A DNA stretch of 64,000 nt from an uncultured Collinsella sp. (GCA_900541645.1 UQKQ01000004.1:1-64000); one strand, 5' to 3'; shown: positions 7,645-16,865, counted from the first letter of the stretch. Numbers and translations: made by a program. Notes: generated by a model from the letters alone, not told the origin.

Positions 7645-10053
7645 CTATTTCGTCTTGCCGGTAATGAGCGTCTTAAGACCCAGGCCGATCAGGCCCAGGC
7701 CCATGCGCACACGACCGGGGCGATGGCGCTCGATGGCCTTGGTCTTGCCGGCGGGCTTATCGCGACGGGCGCTCGTCTCGGGTGCGGGCTTAGCTGCCTG
7801 CGGCTCGGGCTGAGGTGCAGGTGCGAGCTCGGGCTCAATGACGGTCGCCTGGACCTTCTGAACCTCGGGTGTGGCCGGCTGCGGCTTAGGAGCAGGGGCG
7901 GGCTTTGCCTCAATGACGGGCTCGGGCGCGGCCTCGGCGTTGCGGTAGGCACGCTCCAGCAGGGCTTCCTGCGAGTTGAAGGGTTTCTCACCCTCTGCGC
8001 GCTCCACGGGGACCCAGGTGCCGTCGCTCGTGAGGCTGCGGGCCTTCACGTTGTCGCGCAGCTGCATGCTCATGTACTCGTGCACCAGGGCGCGGCAGGT
8101 GGGGTCGAGCACGGGGAAGGCGATCTCCACGCGGTGCTCGGTGTTGCGTGTCATCATGTCGGCCGAGCTCAGATAGATCATGTCCGAGTCCACGCCAAAG
8201 GCGTAAACGCGCGCATGCTCCAAAAAGCGTCCGACGATAGAACGGACATGCACGTTCTCGGTCTTGCCAGGAACGCCCGGCTTGAGGCACGAGATGCCGC
8301 GGATGATCATGTCCACGCGGACTCCTGCGCACGATGCCTCGGCGATCTTGTCGATGACCTCGCGGTCGGTGAGCGAGTTGAGTTTAAAGAACACGCGGGC
8401 GGGCTCGCCGGCGAGGGCGCGCTGGATCTCGCGGTCAAGCCCGCGCATGATGAGCGGTTTCAGTCCGACGGGCGCCACACCCAGGAAGCGGTAATCGCCG
8501 CGCAGGTTGCCCAGCGACAGGTTGCGGAAGAACAGGTTGGCGTCCTCGCCGATGCCGGGGTGAGCGGTCATGAGCATAAAGTCGCTGTAGAGTTTGGCCG
8601 TCTTCTCGTTAAAGTTGCCGGTGCCCAGCAGCGTCAAGCGCGTTAGCGCCATGCCCTCGCGATAGGTGAGCTGGCAGATCTTGGAGTGGCACTTAAAGCC
8701 CTCGGAGCCGTAGATGACGGTGCAGCCGGCCTCTTCCAGGCGCTCGGCCCACTCGATGTTGTTCTGCTCGTCAAAGCGCGCGCGGAGCTCCATGAGCACC
8801 GTGACCTCTTTGCCGTTCTCGGCGGCATCGATCAGCGACTCGCACAGGCGGCTCTGCTTGGCCACGCGGTAGAGCGTGATGCGCAGCGAGATGCAATCGG
8901 GGTCGTAGGCGGCCTCGTGCACCAGGTCCAAGAACGGATTCATGGCCTCGTAAGGGTAAAAGAGCAGCTTGTCGTGCTGCAGCACCTGCTCGCGGATGGA
9001 ACGGGACATGTCGATGGTGGGGTTGGGCTGCGGCTTAAACGGCGTAAAGAGCAGCTCGTTGCGCAGGTGCTCGGGAATCTTGCCCTCAATGCCAAAGACG
9101 TAGCCTAGGTCGAGCGGGATATCGCAGGTAAAGACAGAGCGGCGCGAAAGCTCGAGCGCCTTGCGGATGGTCTTGAGCGTCGCCTTCTCGAGCGACCCCG
9201 AGACCGCGAGCACCACCGGCTGCAGGCGCAAGCGTTTCTTGAGGATGCGCTTCATGTGCTGACGGTAATCCTCTTCCTCCTCGACGCCCTCGCCGTCCGG
9301 GTCGATGTCGGCGTTGCGGGTGACGCGGATGAGCGCGCGGTCGAGCGGCTTATAGGAGCCAAAGCAGCTGTCCAGGCAGGCGAGGATGACGTACTCGAGC
9401 AAGATGTAGGAGTAGGTGCCGGTGGGCGAGGGGATCTCGACCACGCGGTTCATCGAGGTGGGAATCTCGATAAGGCCCAGCAGACTCTCCTCGTCGGTGA
9501 CGCCGTCCAGGCCGCAGGCCAGGTAGAGTGCGCCGTTGCGCAGGTTGGGGAAGGGGTGGCGCGGGTCAATCACCAGCGGTGAGATGACCGGCGACACGTA
9601 GGCCTGGAAGTAACGGGTTACAAAGGTGCGCTCCTCGGGCGTAAGCGAATCGATGCGGGCGCGGTGAACGCCCAGGGTGTCGAGCTTGCCCTCGATGCTC
9701 TTAAAGATGGACTCCCATCGGGTAAGGAGCCCGGGCATTTCGGCCATGACAGCATCGACCTGTTCGGAGGCGGTCATATTGCTCTTGTTGTCGACAGGCT
9801 GTTTTTTGAGCTCTGCCAGATCGGACAGGCCGCCCACGCGCACCATGAGAAACTCATCGAGGTTAGACTCGAAAATCGACACGAACTTTAGCCGCTCGAA
9901 CAGCGGAACGGTCTCGTCGAAGGCTTCGTCAAGCACACGGTTGTCAAAGCGCAGCCAGCTGAGCTCTCGGTTCTGCGTGTACGAGAAGTCGCGCGGCGGC
10001 TTACGCAGCTTTGCGGCGGCTTGCTTTTTTTCGATTTTGCTCGGCATATGCAT
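7645..10053 (-). CDS. ppk1: Polyphosphate kinase 1 with proline-rich tail
   Basis: The protein (about 802 residues) makes inorganic polyphosphate from ATP. It begins with RELSWLRFDNRVLDEA and FESNLDEFLMVRV of the N and H domains. The phospholipase-D-like catalytic part has the phosphorylated His in FKCHSKI and the second His in FLEHARVYAF. The core ends near residue 690 and is followed by an Ala/Pro/Lys/Glu-rich segment and a basic-hydrophobic end (GLGLIGLGLKTLITGKTK) not found in textbook PPK1. Start is uncertain: ATGs at 10053 and 10047 both lack a strong Shine-Dalgarno. It sits with three other phosphate systems in this window (pst, phoU, pit). Confidence 0.93.
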   Translation of the reverse strand: MHMPSKIEKKQAAAKLRKPPRDFSYTQNRELSWLRFDNRVLDEAFDETVPLFERLKFVSIFESNLDEFLMVRVGGLSDLAELKKQPVDNKSNMTASEQVDAVMAEMPGLLTRWESIFKSIEGKLDTLGVHRARIDSLTPEERTFVTRYFQAYVSPVISPLVIDPRHPFPNLRNGALYLACGLDGVTDEESLLGLIEIPTSMNRVVEIPSPTGTYSYILLEYVILACLDSCFGSYKPLDRALIRVTRNADIDPDGEGVEEEEDYRQHMKRILKKRLRLQPVVLAVSGSLEKATLKTIRKALELSRRSVFTCDIPLDLGYVFGIEGKIPEHLRNELLFTPFKPQPNPTIDMSRSIREQVLQHDKLLFYPYEAMNPFLDLVHEAAYDPDCISLRITLYRVAKQSRLCESLIDAAENGKEVTVLMELRARFDEQNNIEWAERLEEAGCTVIYGSEGFKCHSKICQLTYREGMALTRLTLLGTGNFNEKTAKLYSDFMLMTAHPGIGEDANLFFRNLSLGNLRGDYRFLGVAPVGLKPLIMRGLDREIQRALAGEPARVFFKLNSLTDREVIDKIAEASCAGVRVDMIIRGISCLKPGVPGKTENVHVRSIVGRFLEHARVYAFGVDSDMIYLSSADMMTRNTEHRVEIAFPVLDPTCRALVHEYMSMQLRDNVKARSLTSDGTWVPVERAEGEKPFNSQEALLERAYRNAEAAPEPVIEAKPAPAPKPQPATPEVQKVQATVIEPELAPAPQPEPQAAKPAPETSARRDKPAGKTKAIERHRPGRVRMGLGLIGLGLKTLITGKTK

Positions 10054-10242
10054 CTGTCCGTTCAGTCCCCGTGGGGGACGGTTGCCTAACACTATTCACT
10101 ATTGTCTCAATTTAGTCGACCTATGGCACGGACGTATCGCGTGAACGGTATCTTTACCTACTTCTTACGCTGACAAGCCATAGAGCTGACGCCCTTCGCG
10201 TTGTGAAAAACGGTCTATATCCTCACTCAACTGGTGAGTATG

Positions 10243-10282
10243 TGTGAATAAGAATGATAGGTAGCTGAATATCATCGAATAC
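10243..10282. promoter_or_regulatory. Possible arginine-repressor (ARG) boxes in the ppk-arcA gap
   Basis: TGTGAATAAGAATGATA at 10243-10259 and CTGAATATCATCGAATAC at 10265-10282 resemble the ARG-box pattern TNTGAATAWWWATTCANW bound by ArgR/AhrC. They lie in an unusually A+T-rich stretch (10200-10440) of the 550-base gap between divergent ppk1 and arcA. The similarity is by eye and imperfect. The rest of the gap shows no gene. Confidence 0.35.
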
Positions 10283-10539
10283 AGACAGAAACACGAACAA
10301 GCGTCATTTATATACATAAAACCGTTTTAGATATGCAATTCTTAATCGAAAGATTGGAGTTGTAATTGCGAATGATTTTTAAGAAAAAAGAGCATTTACC
10401 TTAGAAAAGCTACTTTAGAACGCCGAAGTGCATTATGGGGGAATCATATTCGATATACCGTTCATCGAACTTTGTTGACCGTTCGGGGGCGAGGTGGAAT
10501 TGCGGTTGGAATTTGGATATAACTAGAGCTGTCAGCAAG

Positions 10540-10588
10540 CAGCACCCGTTACGGAAGGGTGCTGAGAGATTCGGCCGAAAGGCCCGAA
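10540..10588 (+). promoter_or_regulatory. Two leader hairpins just before arcA
   Basis: CAGCACCC (10540-10547) pairs with GGGTGCTG (10557-10564), and TTCGGCC-GAAA-GGCCCGAA forms a second stem capped by a GNRA tetraloop at 10570-10588. The second ends only 17 bases before the arcA start, next to its AGGAGG. They could stabilise the mRNA or control translation. The sequence does not match a riboswitch class that I recognise. Confidence 0.5.
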
Positions 10589-10604
10589 AGAAAGGTAGGA
10601 GGCC

Positions 10605-11846
10605 ATGACGAAAGGTCTGCACGTGCCTTCCGAGATCGGCAAGCTCAGGAAGGTCTGCCTGCACCGTCCCGGCGACGAGCTCCTCAACCTGCCGCCCGAC
10701 GAGCTCGAGCGACTCCTGTTCGACGACGTCCCGTTCCTGGAGGTCGCGCAGCAGGAGCACGACACCTTCGCCCAGATCCTGAGGGACCAGGGCGTGGAGG
10801 TCCTCTACCTGGAGAACCTCGTCGCCGAGGTGTTCGACCAGGTCCCCGGCGCCCGCGCCGAGTTCACCGACCAGTACATCGCCGAGGCCGGCATCCGCGG
10901 CCAGCACATGCCGCAGATCGTCCGCGAGAAGCTGGACTCCATCGAGGACAACCTCGAGTTCGTCAAGAAGACCATGGCCGGCATGACCAAGGCCGAGATC
11001 GACATGCCCCTCACGGCGTCCACGACCCTCGACTCCCTGGTCAACTCCGAGTCCGAGTCCGACCTGATCATCGACCCGATGCCCAACCTCTACTTCACCC
11101 GCGACCCGTTCGCGGTCGTCGGCGAGGGCGTCAACCTCAACCGCATGTACTCGGTCACCCGCAACCGCGAGACCCTGTACGGCAAGTACGTCTTCAAATA
11201 CCACCCCGACTACAAGGACGTCTCCCTGTACTTCCGCCGCGACTGCCAGTTCCACACCGAGGGCGGCGACGTGCTGAACATCAACGAGAAGACCCTCGCC
11301 GTCGGCATCTCCCAGCGCACCCAGGCGGCCGCCATCGACGTCATGGCCCAGAACATCTTCTGGAACTCCGACTCCAAGGTCGAGCGCATCCTGGCCTTCG
11401 ACATCCCGGTCTCGCGCGCCTTCATGCACCTCGACACGGTCTTCACCCAGATCGACGTCGATAAGTTCACGATCCACCCCGCCATCATGGGCACCCTGCG
11501 CGTCTACGAGCTGACCGCCGGCAAGAACCCGGGCGACGTGAACATCCGCCTGATCGAGGACACCCTCGAGCACGTCCTGGAGGACGCCACCGGCGTCGAC
11601 CAGGTCAAGCTGATCCCCTGCGGCGGCGGCGACCCGATCGCGGCCTCCCGCGAGCAGTGGAACGACGGCTCCAACACCCTGTGCGTCGAGCCCGGCAAGA
11701 TCTGCGTCTACGCCCGCAACACCGTCACCAACGACGTGCTGTACAAGGAGGGCCTGGACCTTCTCGTCGTGCCCTCCGCCGAGCTCTCCCGCGGCCGTGG
11801 CGGCCCGCGCTGCATGAGCATGCCCTTCTGGCGCGAGGACCTCTAA
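10605..11846 (+). CDS. arcA: Arginine deiminase
   Basis: The 413-residue cytoplasmic enzyme converts arginine to citrulline and ammonia, the first step of the ADI pathway. Conserved parts are YLENLVAEVF, DPMPNLYFTRDPF, FHTEGGDVLNI with the catalytic His/Glu, and the C-terminal GRGGPRCMSMPF with the nucleophile Cys at 403. The start follows AGGAGG. Third codon positions are almost all C or G, more extreme than in arcB or the transporter, which suggests strong selection for expression. arcB follows after 105 bases. A full-length open frame runs antisense to arcA-arcB but is a composition shadow. Confidence 0.97.
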   Translation: MTKGLHVPSEIGKLRKVCLHRPGDELLNLPPDELERLLFDDVPFLEVAQQEHDTFAQILRDQGVEVLYLENLVAEVFDQVPGARAEFTDQYIAEAGIRGQHMPQIVREKLDSIEDNLEFVKKTMAGMTKAEIDMPLTASTTLDSLVNSESESDLIIDPMPNLYFTRDPFAVVGEGVNLNRMYSVTRNRETLYGKYVFKYHPDYKDVSLYFRRDCQFHTEGGDVLNINEKTLAVGISQRTQAAAIDVMAQNIFWNSDSKVERILAFDIPVSRAFMHLDTVFTQIDVDKFTIHPAIMGTLRVYELTAGKNPGDVNIRLIEDTLEHVLEDATGVDQVKLIPCGGGDPIAASREQWNDGSNTLCVEPGKICVYARNTVTNDVLYKEGLDLLVVPSAELSRGRGGPRCMSMPFWREDL

Positions 11847-11951
11847 GTCTTTCCGTTTCCGGTGCGGTCTCCCTACAACCGCACCGGTTTCGCCCGTCAA
11901 ACGGGCACCACTAGTATTTGCGTAATTCATTTCTTCGAAAGGATTCGAACC

Positions 11952-12947
11952 ATGGGTGTTAACCTCTCCGGCCGTAGCTTCCTCAAGCTCCTCGACCTCA
12001 CCACCGAGGAGATCGAGTACCTGCTCAAGCTCTCCAAGAACTTCAAGGACATGAAGCGCGCTGGCGTTCCGCACCGCTATCTCGAGGGCAAGAACATCGT
12101 CCTGCTCTTCCAGAAGACTTCCACCCGTACCCGCTGCGCCTTCGAGGTCGGCGGCATGGATTTGGGCATGGGCGTCACCTACCTCGATCCGGGTTCGTCG
12201 CAGATGGGCAAGAAGGAGTCCATCGAGGACACCGCCCGCGTTCTCGGCCGCATGTATGACGGCATCGAGTTCCGTGGCTTTGCCCAGGACGACGTCGAGG
12301 AGCTTGCCGCTAAGTCCGGCGTGCCCGTCTGGAACGGTCTGACCACCGAGTGGCACCCCACTCAGATGCTCGCCGACATCCTGACCGTCCAGGAGAACTT
12401 CAACTACGACATCAAGGGCAAGACCCTCGTCTTCATGGGCGACTGCAAGAACAACGTCGCTCGCTCCCTCATGGTCGTCTGCTCCAAGCTCGGCATGAAC
12501 TTCGTGGCCTGCGGCCCCGAGGAGTGCATGCCCGCTGACGACGTCATCGAGGCCTGCAAGCCCATCGCTGAGGCCAACGGCTGCACCATCAAGCTGACCA
12601 CCGACGTCAAGGACGGCGTCACCGGTGCCGACGTTATCTACACCGACGTGTGGGTCTCCATGGGCGAGCCTGACGAGGTCTGGGCCGAGCGCATCGCTCA
12701 GCTCACCCCGTATCGTGTCACCTCCGAGGTCATGGCTATGGCCAACCCGGGTGCCATCTTCCTGCACTGCCTGCCCAGCTTCCACGACACCAACACCACC
12801 ATTGGCGCCGAGAAGTGCGAGCAGTTCGGCATCACCGAGCAGGAGGTCACCGACGAGGTCTTCGAGAGCCCCGCTTCCAAGGTCTTCGACGAGGCCGAGA
12901 ACCGCATGCACACCATCAAGGCTGTCATGTACGCCACGCTCAAGTAA
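11952..12947 (+). CDS. arcB: Ornithine carbamoyltransferase, catabolic
   Basis: The 331-residue enzyme splits citrulline with phosphate to ornithine and carbamoyl phosphate in the ADI direction. The carbamoyl phosphate site STRTR is at residues 57-61, with WNGLTTEWHPTQMLAD and the ornithine-binding HCLPSFHD further on. I start at ATG 11952, preceded by GAAAGGA; the open frame upstream to 11862 lies in the gap after arcA. Position after arcA and before a YfcC-like transporter favours the catabolic role over biosynthetic argF. A terminator follows 16 bases after the stop, so the transporter probably has its own promoter or is read through. Confidence 0.95.
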   Translation: MGVNLSGRSFLKLLDLTTEEIEYLLKLSKNFKDMKRAGVPHRYLEGKNIVLLFQKTSTRTRCAFEVGGMDLGMGVTYLDPGSSQMGKKESIEDTARVLGRMYDGIEFRGFAQDDVEELAAKSGVPVWNGLTTEWHPTQMLADILTVQENFNYDIKGKTLVFMGDCKNNVARSLMVVCSKLGMNFVACGPEECMPADDVIEACKPIAEANGCTIKLTTDVKDGVTGADVIYTDVWVSMGEPDEVWAERIAQLTPYRVTSEVMAMANPGAIFLHCLPSFHDTNTTIGAEKCEQFGITEQEVTDEVFESPASKVFDEAENRMHTIKAVMYATLK

Positions 12948-12963
12948 GAGCATCTAGCATCTC

Positions 12964-12999
12964 GCTCGGGGTGCATTCCTGCGCACCCCGAGCGCTTTT
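12964..12999 (+). terminator. Terminator after arcB
   Basis: GCTCGGGGTGC at 12964-12974 pairs with GCACCCCGAGC at 12983-12993, followed by GCTTTTG. It sits directly after arcB. Confidence 0.8.
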
Positions 13000-13094
13000 G
13001 TCTGGTAAAAATCTCGCACCGAGCGACATGCACGGCACGGAAGAGCCGCTTCGGGCGAGATCAGTAAATGATTTATGAAGGGGGGATGAGAACT

Positions 13095-14573
13095 ATGACT
13101 GAGACCGCTAAGAAAAAGCGCGGTATGCCTTCATCGTTCACCATTCTTCTTGCTCTGCTGGCAATCGTCGCGGTTGTTACCGTTATCGTCTCCGGTACGT
13201 CCGGTGGCGCGGTTACCGCTGCCCGCCTGAGCGATTTCTGCACCGCCCCGGTCAAGGGCTTCGCTGACGCTCTGCCCGTCTGCCTCTTCGTTATGATCCT
13301 CGGTGGCTTCCTCGGCATGATGACCGAGACCGGCGCCCTGGACAACGGCATTGCCGTTCTGGTGCAGAAGCTTAAGGGCAATGAGATCATGCTCATTCCC
13401 GTGCTAATGTTCATCTTCTCCCTCGGTGGTACCACCTATGGTATGTGCGAGGAGACCGTTCCCTTCTACGCCCTGCTCGCCGCCACCATGATGGCTGCTG
13501 GCTTCGACCCTATGGTCGGCGCTGCCACCGTCCTGCTCGGCGCTGGCTGCGGCTGCCTCGGCTCCACGGTTAACCCGTTCGCCGTCGGTGCTGCCGTCGA
13601 CGCTCTGACCGGCGTTGGCATTGAGGTCAACCAGTCCATCATCATCGGCCTCGGTGCCGTCCTGTGGATTGTTACCACTGTTATGTCCATCCTCTTCGTC
13701 ATGAGCTATGCCAAGAAGGTCAAGGCTGACAAGGGTTCCACCATCCTTTCGATGCAGGAGCTCAAGGACGCCGAAGAGGCTCACGGCAAGGCTGCTTCCG
13801 AGGTTCACAAGGAGGTCAAGCTCACCGGTCGTCAGAAGGGTGTTCTGATCGCCTTTGCCTTCACCTTCGTCGTCATGATCGTCGGCTTCATCCCGCTGGC
13901 CGACCTCAACGAGGGCGTCGCCAACTTCTTCGATGCTGGCGCTGTCTATGACGCCGACGGTAACGCCATCGTTCAGGGCTGGTCTGCCCTGATCACCGGC
14001 CTGCCCATTGGCCAGTGGTACTTCGACGAGGCTTCCACCTGGTTCTTCCTCATGGCTGTCCTGATCGGTATCATCGGTGGCCTCTCCGAGAAGCAGATCG
14101 TCAACACCTTCATCACCGGCGCTGCCGACATGATGTCCGTTGTCCTCGTCATCGCTCTTGCCCGTGGTATCTCCGTCCTCATGGCTAGCACCGGCCTCGA
14201 CGTCTACGTCCTCGACGCTGCCGCCAATGCTCTGGCTGGCCTGTCCGGCGTGATCTTCGCTCCCATGAGCTTCCTGGTCTACTTTGGCCTGTCCTTCCTG
14301 ATCCCCTCGACCTCCGGTATGGCTACTGTCTCCATGCCCATCATGGGACCGCTGGCTGTTAAGCTCGGCTTCTCGCCCGAGGTCATGGTCATGATCTTCT
14401 CCGCCGCCATCGGCGTCGTGAATCTGTTCACCCCGACCTCTGGTGCCATCATGGGCGGTCTCGCTCTGGCTAAGATCGAGTGGACGACCTGGCTCAAGTT
14501 TGCTCTTAAGCTCATCGTCGCTCTCTCCGTCGTCTGCGCCATCATCCTGACCATCGCTTGCGTGATGATCTAA
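13095..14573 (+). CDS. YfcC/DcuC-superfamily transporter, probable arginine-ornithine antiporter
   Basis: The 492-residue protein has about 12 hydrophobic segments and family stretches GGFLGMMTETGALD, FSLGGTTYGMCEETVPFY, and FLIPSTSGMATVSMPIMGPL. These mark the YfcC-like branch of the C4-dicarboxylate (DcuC) superfamily, some members of which (ArcD2 type) exchange arginine for ornithine. Location after arcA-arcB supports that role; the substrate remains inference. A run of GGGGG ends nine bases before ATG 13095, which favours it over ATGs at 13068 and 13086. A hydrophilic loop rich in Lys/Glu near residues 215-250 divides two halves. No carbamate kinase gene follows. Confidence 0.85.
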   Translation: MTETAKKKRGMPSSFTILLALLAIVAVVTVIVSGTSGGAVTAARLSDFCTAPVKGFADALPVCLFVMILGGFLGMMTETGALDNGIAVLVQKLKGNEIMLIPVLMFIFSLGGTTYGMCEETVPFYALLAATMMAAGFDPMVGAATVLLGAGCGCLGSTVNPFAVGAAVDALTGVGIEVNQSIIIGLGAVLWIVTTVMSILFVMSYAKKVKADKGSTILSMQELKDAEEAHGKAASEVHKEVKLTGRQKGVLIAFAFTFVVMIVGFIPLADLNEGVANFFDAGAVYDADGNAIVQGWSALITGLPIGQWYFDEASTWFFLMAVLIGIIGGLSEKQIVNTFITGAADMMSVVLVIALARGISVLMASTGLDVYVLDAAANALAGLSGVIFAPMSFLVYFGLSFLIPSTSGMATVSMPIMGPLAVKLGFSPEVMVMIFSAAIGVVNLFTPTSGAIMGGLALAKIEWTTWLKFALKLIVALSVVCAIILTIACVMI

Positions 14574-14638
14574 GTACCCCCTGGGTACCCCACGGAAACC
14601 ATGACGATCCTATAACGGATCACCTGGTCATCGTCTGT

Positions 14639-14741
14639 CCGGTGGGGTAACCCCACCGGTAGACTCCTACCTTTGGCCCCCTCCCGTTCCGTGCGCGGGA
14701 GGGGGCGCTCTTGTGTTCCGGCGTTTTGCCAAACGCCGGAA
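14639..14741 (+). terminator. Three stacked hairpins after the transporter gene
   Basis: Consecutive stems are CCGGTGGGG/CCCCACCGG (14639-14659), GCCCCCTCCCG/CGGGAGGGGGC (14676-14706, followed by GCTCTTGTG) and TTCCGGCGTTT/AAACGCCGGAA (14716-14741). The middle one is the best terminator candidate. Such stacking is unusual for a single gene end. Confidence 0.6.
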
Positions 14742-14755
14742 CCACTCGACGCTGC

Positions 14756-14933
14756 AAGCCCGCCAGAGCGGCAATCTGACGTTCAATCGTCGGGCATGGC
14801 CAAAAGGCCTATGCCCTCCTCTTTCACGTCACCTTGCTCGCTCTGGCGGGCTTTCGCTGACTTTTGTTCCACCTGCGGCGCTGCCATTGCTGGCGCAGGG
14901 GGGCAGCTTGCTCGCTCTGGCGGGCTTTCGCTG
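14756..14933. repeat. Direct and inverted repeat cluster
   Basis: A 27-base unit containing CGCTCTGGCGGGCTTTCGCT occurs at 14833-14859 and again at 14907-14933, 74 bases apart. Its core is inverted at 14756-14770 (AAGCCCGCCAGAGCG). Between them lies a further hairpin GGGCAT-GGCC-AAAA-GGCC-T-ATGCCC near 14793-14817. No open frame with coding character covers this stretch, and 14934-15060 shows no gene. Confidence 0.65.
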
Positions 14934-15060
14934 GCTTATGCTCAACCTGCGACGTATTCATCGTTGGTGCCGAGTGACTTCTTTCCCGTCCCAAATGAGC
15001 TACCCCGGGTCCCCGGCGGTTGCGGTGGGCGTGTTTGGTTGGTGCCTGTTGATGGTCTGG

Positions 15061-15089
15061 TTATCGGGGAGGGCGGGCTCCGTTATAAT
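15061..15089 (+). promoter_or_regulatory. Candidate promoter of the DUF1846 gene
   Basis: A perfect TATAAT at 15084-15089 is preceded by TTATCG at 15061-15066 with a 17-base spacer. It is 39 bases before the chosen start codon of the downstream gene. Confidence 0.55.
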
Positions 15090-15127
15090 CGCCTAGAACA
15101 TAAATGGAAACGGGACGGGAGCCATAT

Positions 15128-16609
15128 ATGCGCCAGGGTTTCGACAACGCGAAGTATATCGAGCTGCAGGCTGCTCACATTAAGGAGCGCATCTCGCAGT
15201 TTGGCGGCAAGCTGTATTTGGAGTTTGGCGGCAAGCTGTTCGATGACTATCATGCCAGCCGCGTGCTACCGGGTTTTGAGCCGGACAGCAAGTTCCGCAT
15301 GCTCAAAAGCATCGCCGACGATGTCGAGGTTATCATCGCGATCAACGCGAACCACATCGAGAAAAACAAGGCTCGTGGTGACCTTGGCATTACCTATGAC
15401 GAGGATGTGCTGCGCCTGGTTGACCTGTTCCGCGGCAACGGCTTTGCTGTCGCGGCCGTGGTCATCACCCAGTACGCTGGACAGCTCGCTGCCGATGTGT
15501 TCCGCAACCGCCTGAACGCGCTCGGTATTCCCGCCAAGCTGCACTATCCCATCGAGGGGTATCCGCACGATGTCGATCTGATCGTGTCCGACGACGGCTA
15601 TGGCAAGAACGAGTTTGTCGAGACCACCCGACCGCTCGTTGTCGTGACGGCGCCCGGCCCTGGCTCGGGCAAGCTCGCCACTTGCCTGTCTCAGCTCTAT
15701 CACGAGCACAAGCATGGCACGGCCGCCGGCTATGCCAAATTCGAGACCTTCCCGGTTTGGAATCTGCCCCTTACGCATCCGGTCAATATTGCCTACGAGG
15801 CCGCCACGGCAGACCTCGATGACGCCAACATCATCGACTCCTTCCACCTGGAGGCCTACAACAAGACCACGGTCAACTACAACCGCGACGTCGAGGCCTT
15901 CCCGGTAGTCCGTGCCCTGATGGAAAAGATCCTGGGCAAGAGCCCCTACCAGAGCCCTACGGACATGGGCGTCAATATGGTCGGTTTTGCCATCACCGAT
16001 GACGATGCCTGCCGCGACGCTTCCAAGATGGAGATCGTTCGCCGCTACTTTACCGCGGTCGAAAATGTGCGCCGTACCGGCGTGGGCGATGAGCAAGTCG
16101 ACCGTCTCAAGATTATTATGAAGAAAGCCGGCATCGATAAGAACTACTCACCGGCACGCTCGGCGGCCCTCACCAGGGAACAGCTGACGGGTGGTCCCGT
16201 GGGTGCCATGGTCATGCCCGATGGCTCCGTGGTGACCGGTAAGACCTCCACGCGCCTGGGCGCCGCAAGTTCGCTCATTATGAACGCCCTCAAGCATGTC
16301 TCGGGCGTCGACCTTGAGCTCGAGGTCATTAGCGATGAGGCGATCGAGCCCATCAGCAAGCTCAAGACGCATTTCCTGGGTAGCAAAAACCCGCGCCTCC
16401 ACACCGACGAGACGCTTATGGCGCTGTCGATCACCTCGGCCACGAGTGAGACGGCCGCTCGCGTCCTTTCGGGCCTGGAGCAGTTGCGCGGTTGCGATGC
16501 CTTCTTTAGCGTGATCATCTCGCCGACGGACGAGACGGTACTGCGCAAACTGGGTATCAACGTGTGCTGCGAGCCCAAGTTTGAGCGCCGCGGTTTCTTC
16601 CATCGCTAA
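15128..16609 (+). CDS. DUF1846 family protein
   Basis: The 493-residue protein matches the DUF1846 family, found in Firmicutes and Actinobacteria and of unknown function; it is likely cytoplasmic. Features visible are GFDNAKYIELQAAHIKERISQFGGKLYLEFGGKLFDDYHASRVLPGF-type N-terminus (residues 4-50), and a glycine-rich APGPGSGKLATC near residue 180, which resembles a Walker A loop but has Leu where Ser/Thr is expected after Lys. ATG 15128 has GGGACGGGAG seven bases upstream; the ATG at 15104 lies before this site. It is a single-gene unit with its own promoter and terminator. Confidence 0.85.
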   Translation: MRQGFDNAKYIELQAAHIKERISQFGGKLYLEFGGKLFDDYHASRVLPGFEPDSKFRMLKSIADDVEVIIAINANHIEKNKARGDLGITYDEDVLRLVDLFRGNGFAVAAVVITQYAGQLAADVFRNRLNALGIPAKLHYPIEGYPHDVDLIVSDDGYGKNEFVETTRPLVVVTAPGPGSGKLATCLSQLYHEHKHGTAAGYAKFETFPVWNLPLTHPVNIAYEAATADLDDANIIDSFHLEAYNKTTVNYNRDVEAFPVVRALMEKILGKSPYQSPTDMGVNMVGFAITDDDACRDASKMEIVRRYFTAVENVRRTGVGDEQVDRLKIIMKKAGIDKNYSPARSAALTREQLTGGPVGAMVMPDGSVVTGKTSTRLGAASSLIMNALKHVSGVDLELEVISDEAIEPISKLKTHFLGSKNPRLHTDETLMALSITSATSETAARVLSGLEQLRGCDAFFSVIISPTDETVLRKLGINVCCEPKFERRGFFHR

Positions 16610-16643
16610 GTTTGAAGCACCGCGGTAATTGCATTGCAGTTTG

Positions 16644-16676
16644 GCCGTATCGGGTTAGCGCCCGGTACGGCTTTTT
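16644..16676 (+). terminator. Rho-independent terminator
   Basis: GCCGTATCGGG at 16644-16654 pairs with CCCGGTACGGC at 16661-16671 (one G-T pair) and is followed by TTTTT. It ends the DUF1846 unit. Confidence 0.9.
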
Positions 16677-16865
16677 GATCAATAAAGTGCCTATTTCGGC
16701 GAAAAATAGCCGTTTACCTGCCTAGAAACAATTTGAGCGGTATACAATAACCGTAACTGTTTCATCCTTAGCGGGATGCCGCATGATGGATATTACCTGC
16801 CATCGTGAGGTGTGTCGGTCGCGCACGGCGCGTTAGATGCTCGTGCTCGGTTTGAGGAGGCTGCT

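Noticed and set aside
10539..10600. Possible TPP-type riboswitch before arcA (GGGTGCTGAGA)
   Set aside because: The conserved second half with the CTGATC-type element is missing; only the short hairpins are supported.
10410..12953. A very long open frame (over 840 codons) on the minus strand opposite arcA-arcB
   Set aside because: It is antisense to two clearly conserved enzymes, has no family resemblance and reflects the extreme C/G third-position bias of arcA and arcB.
16812..16865. Earlier start of the winged-helix protein at 16812
   Set aside because: No ribosome-binding site fits it, while GAGGAGG directly precedes ATG 16866.
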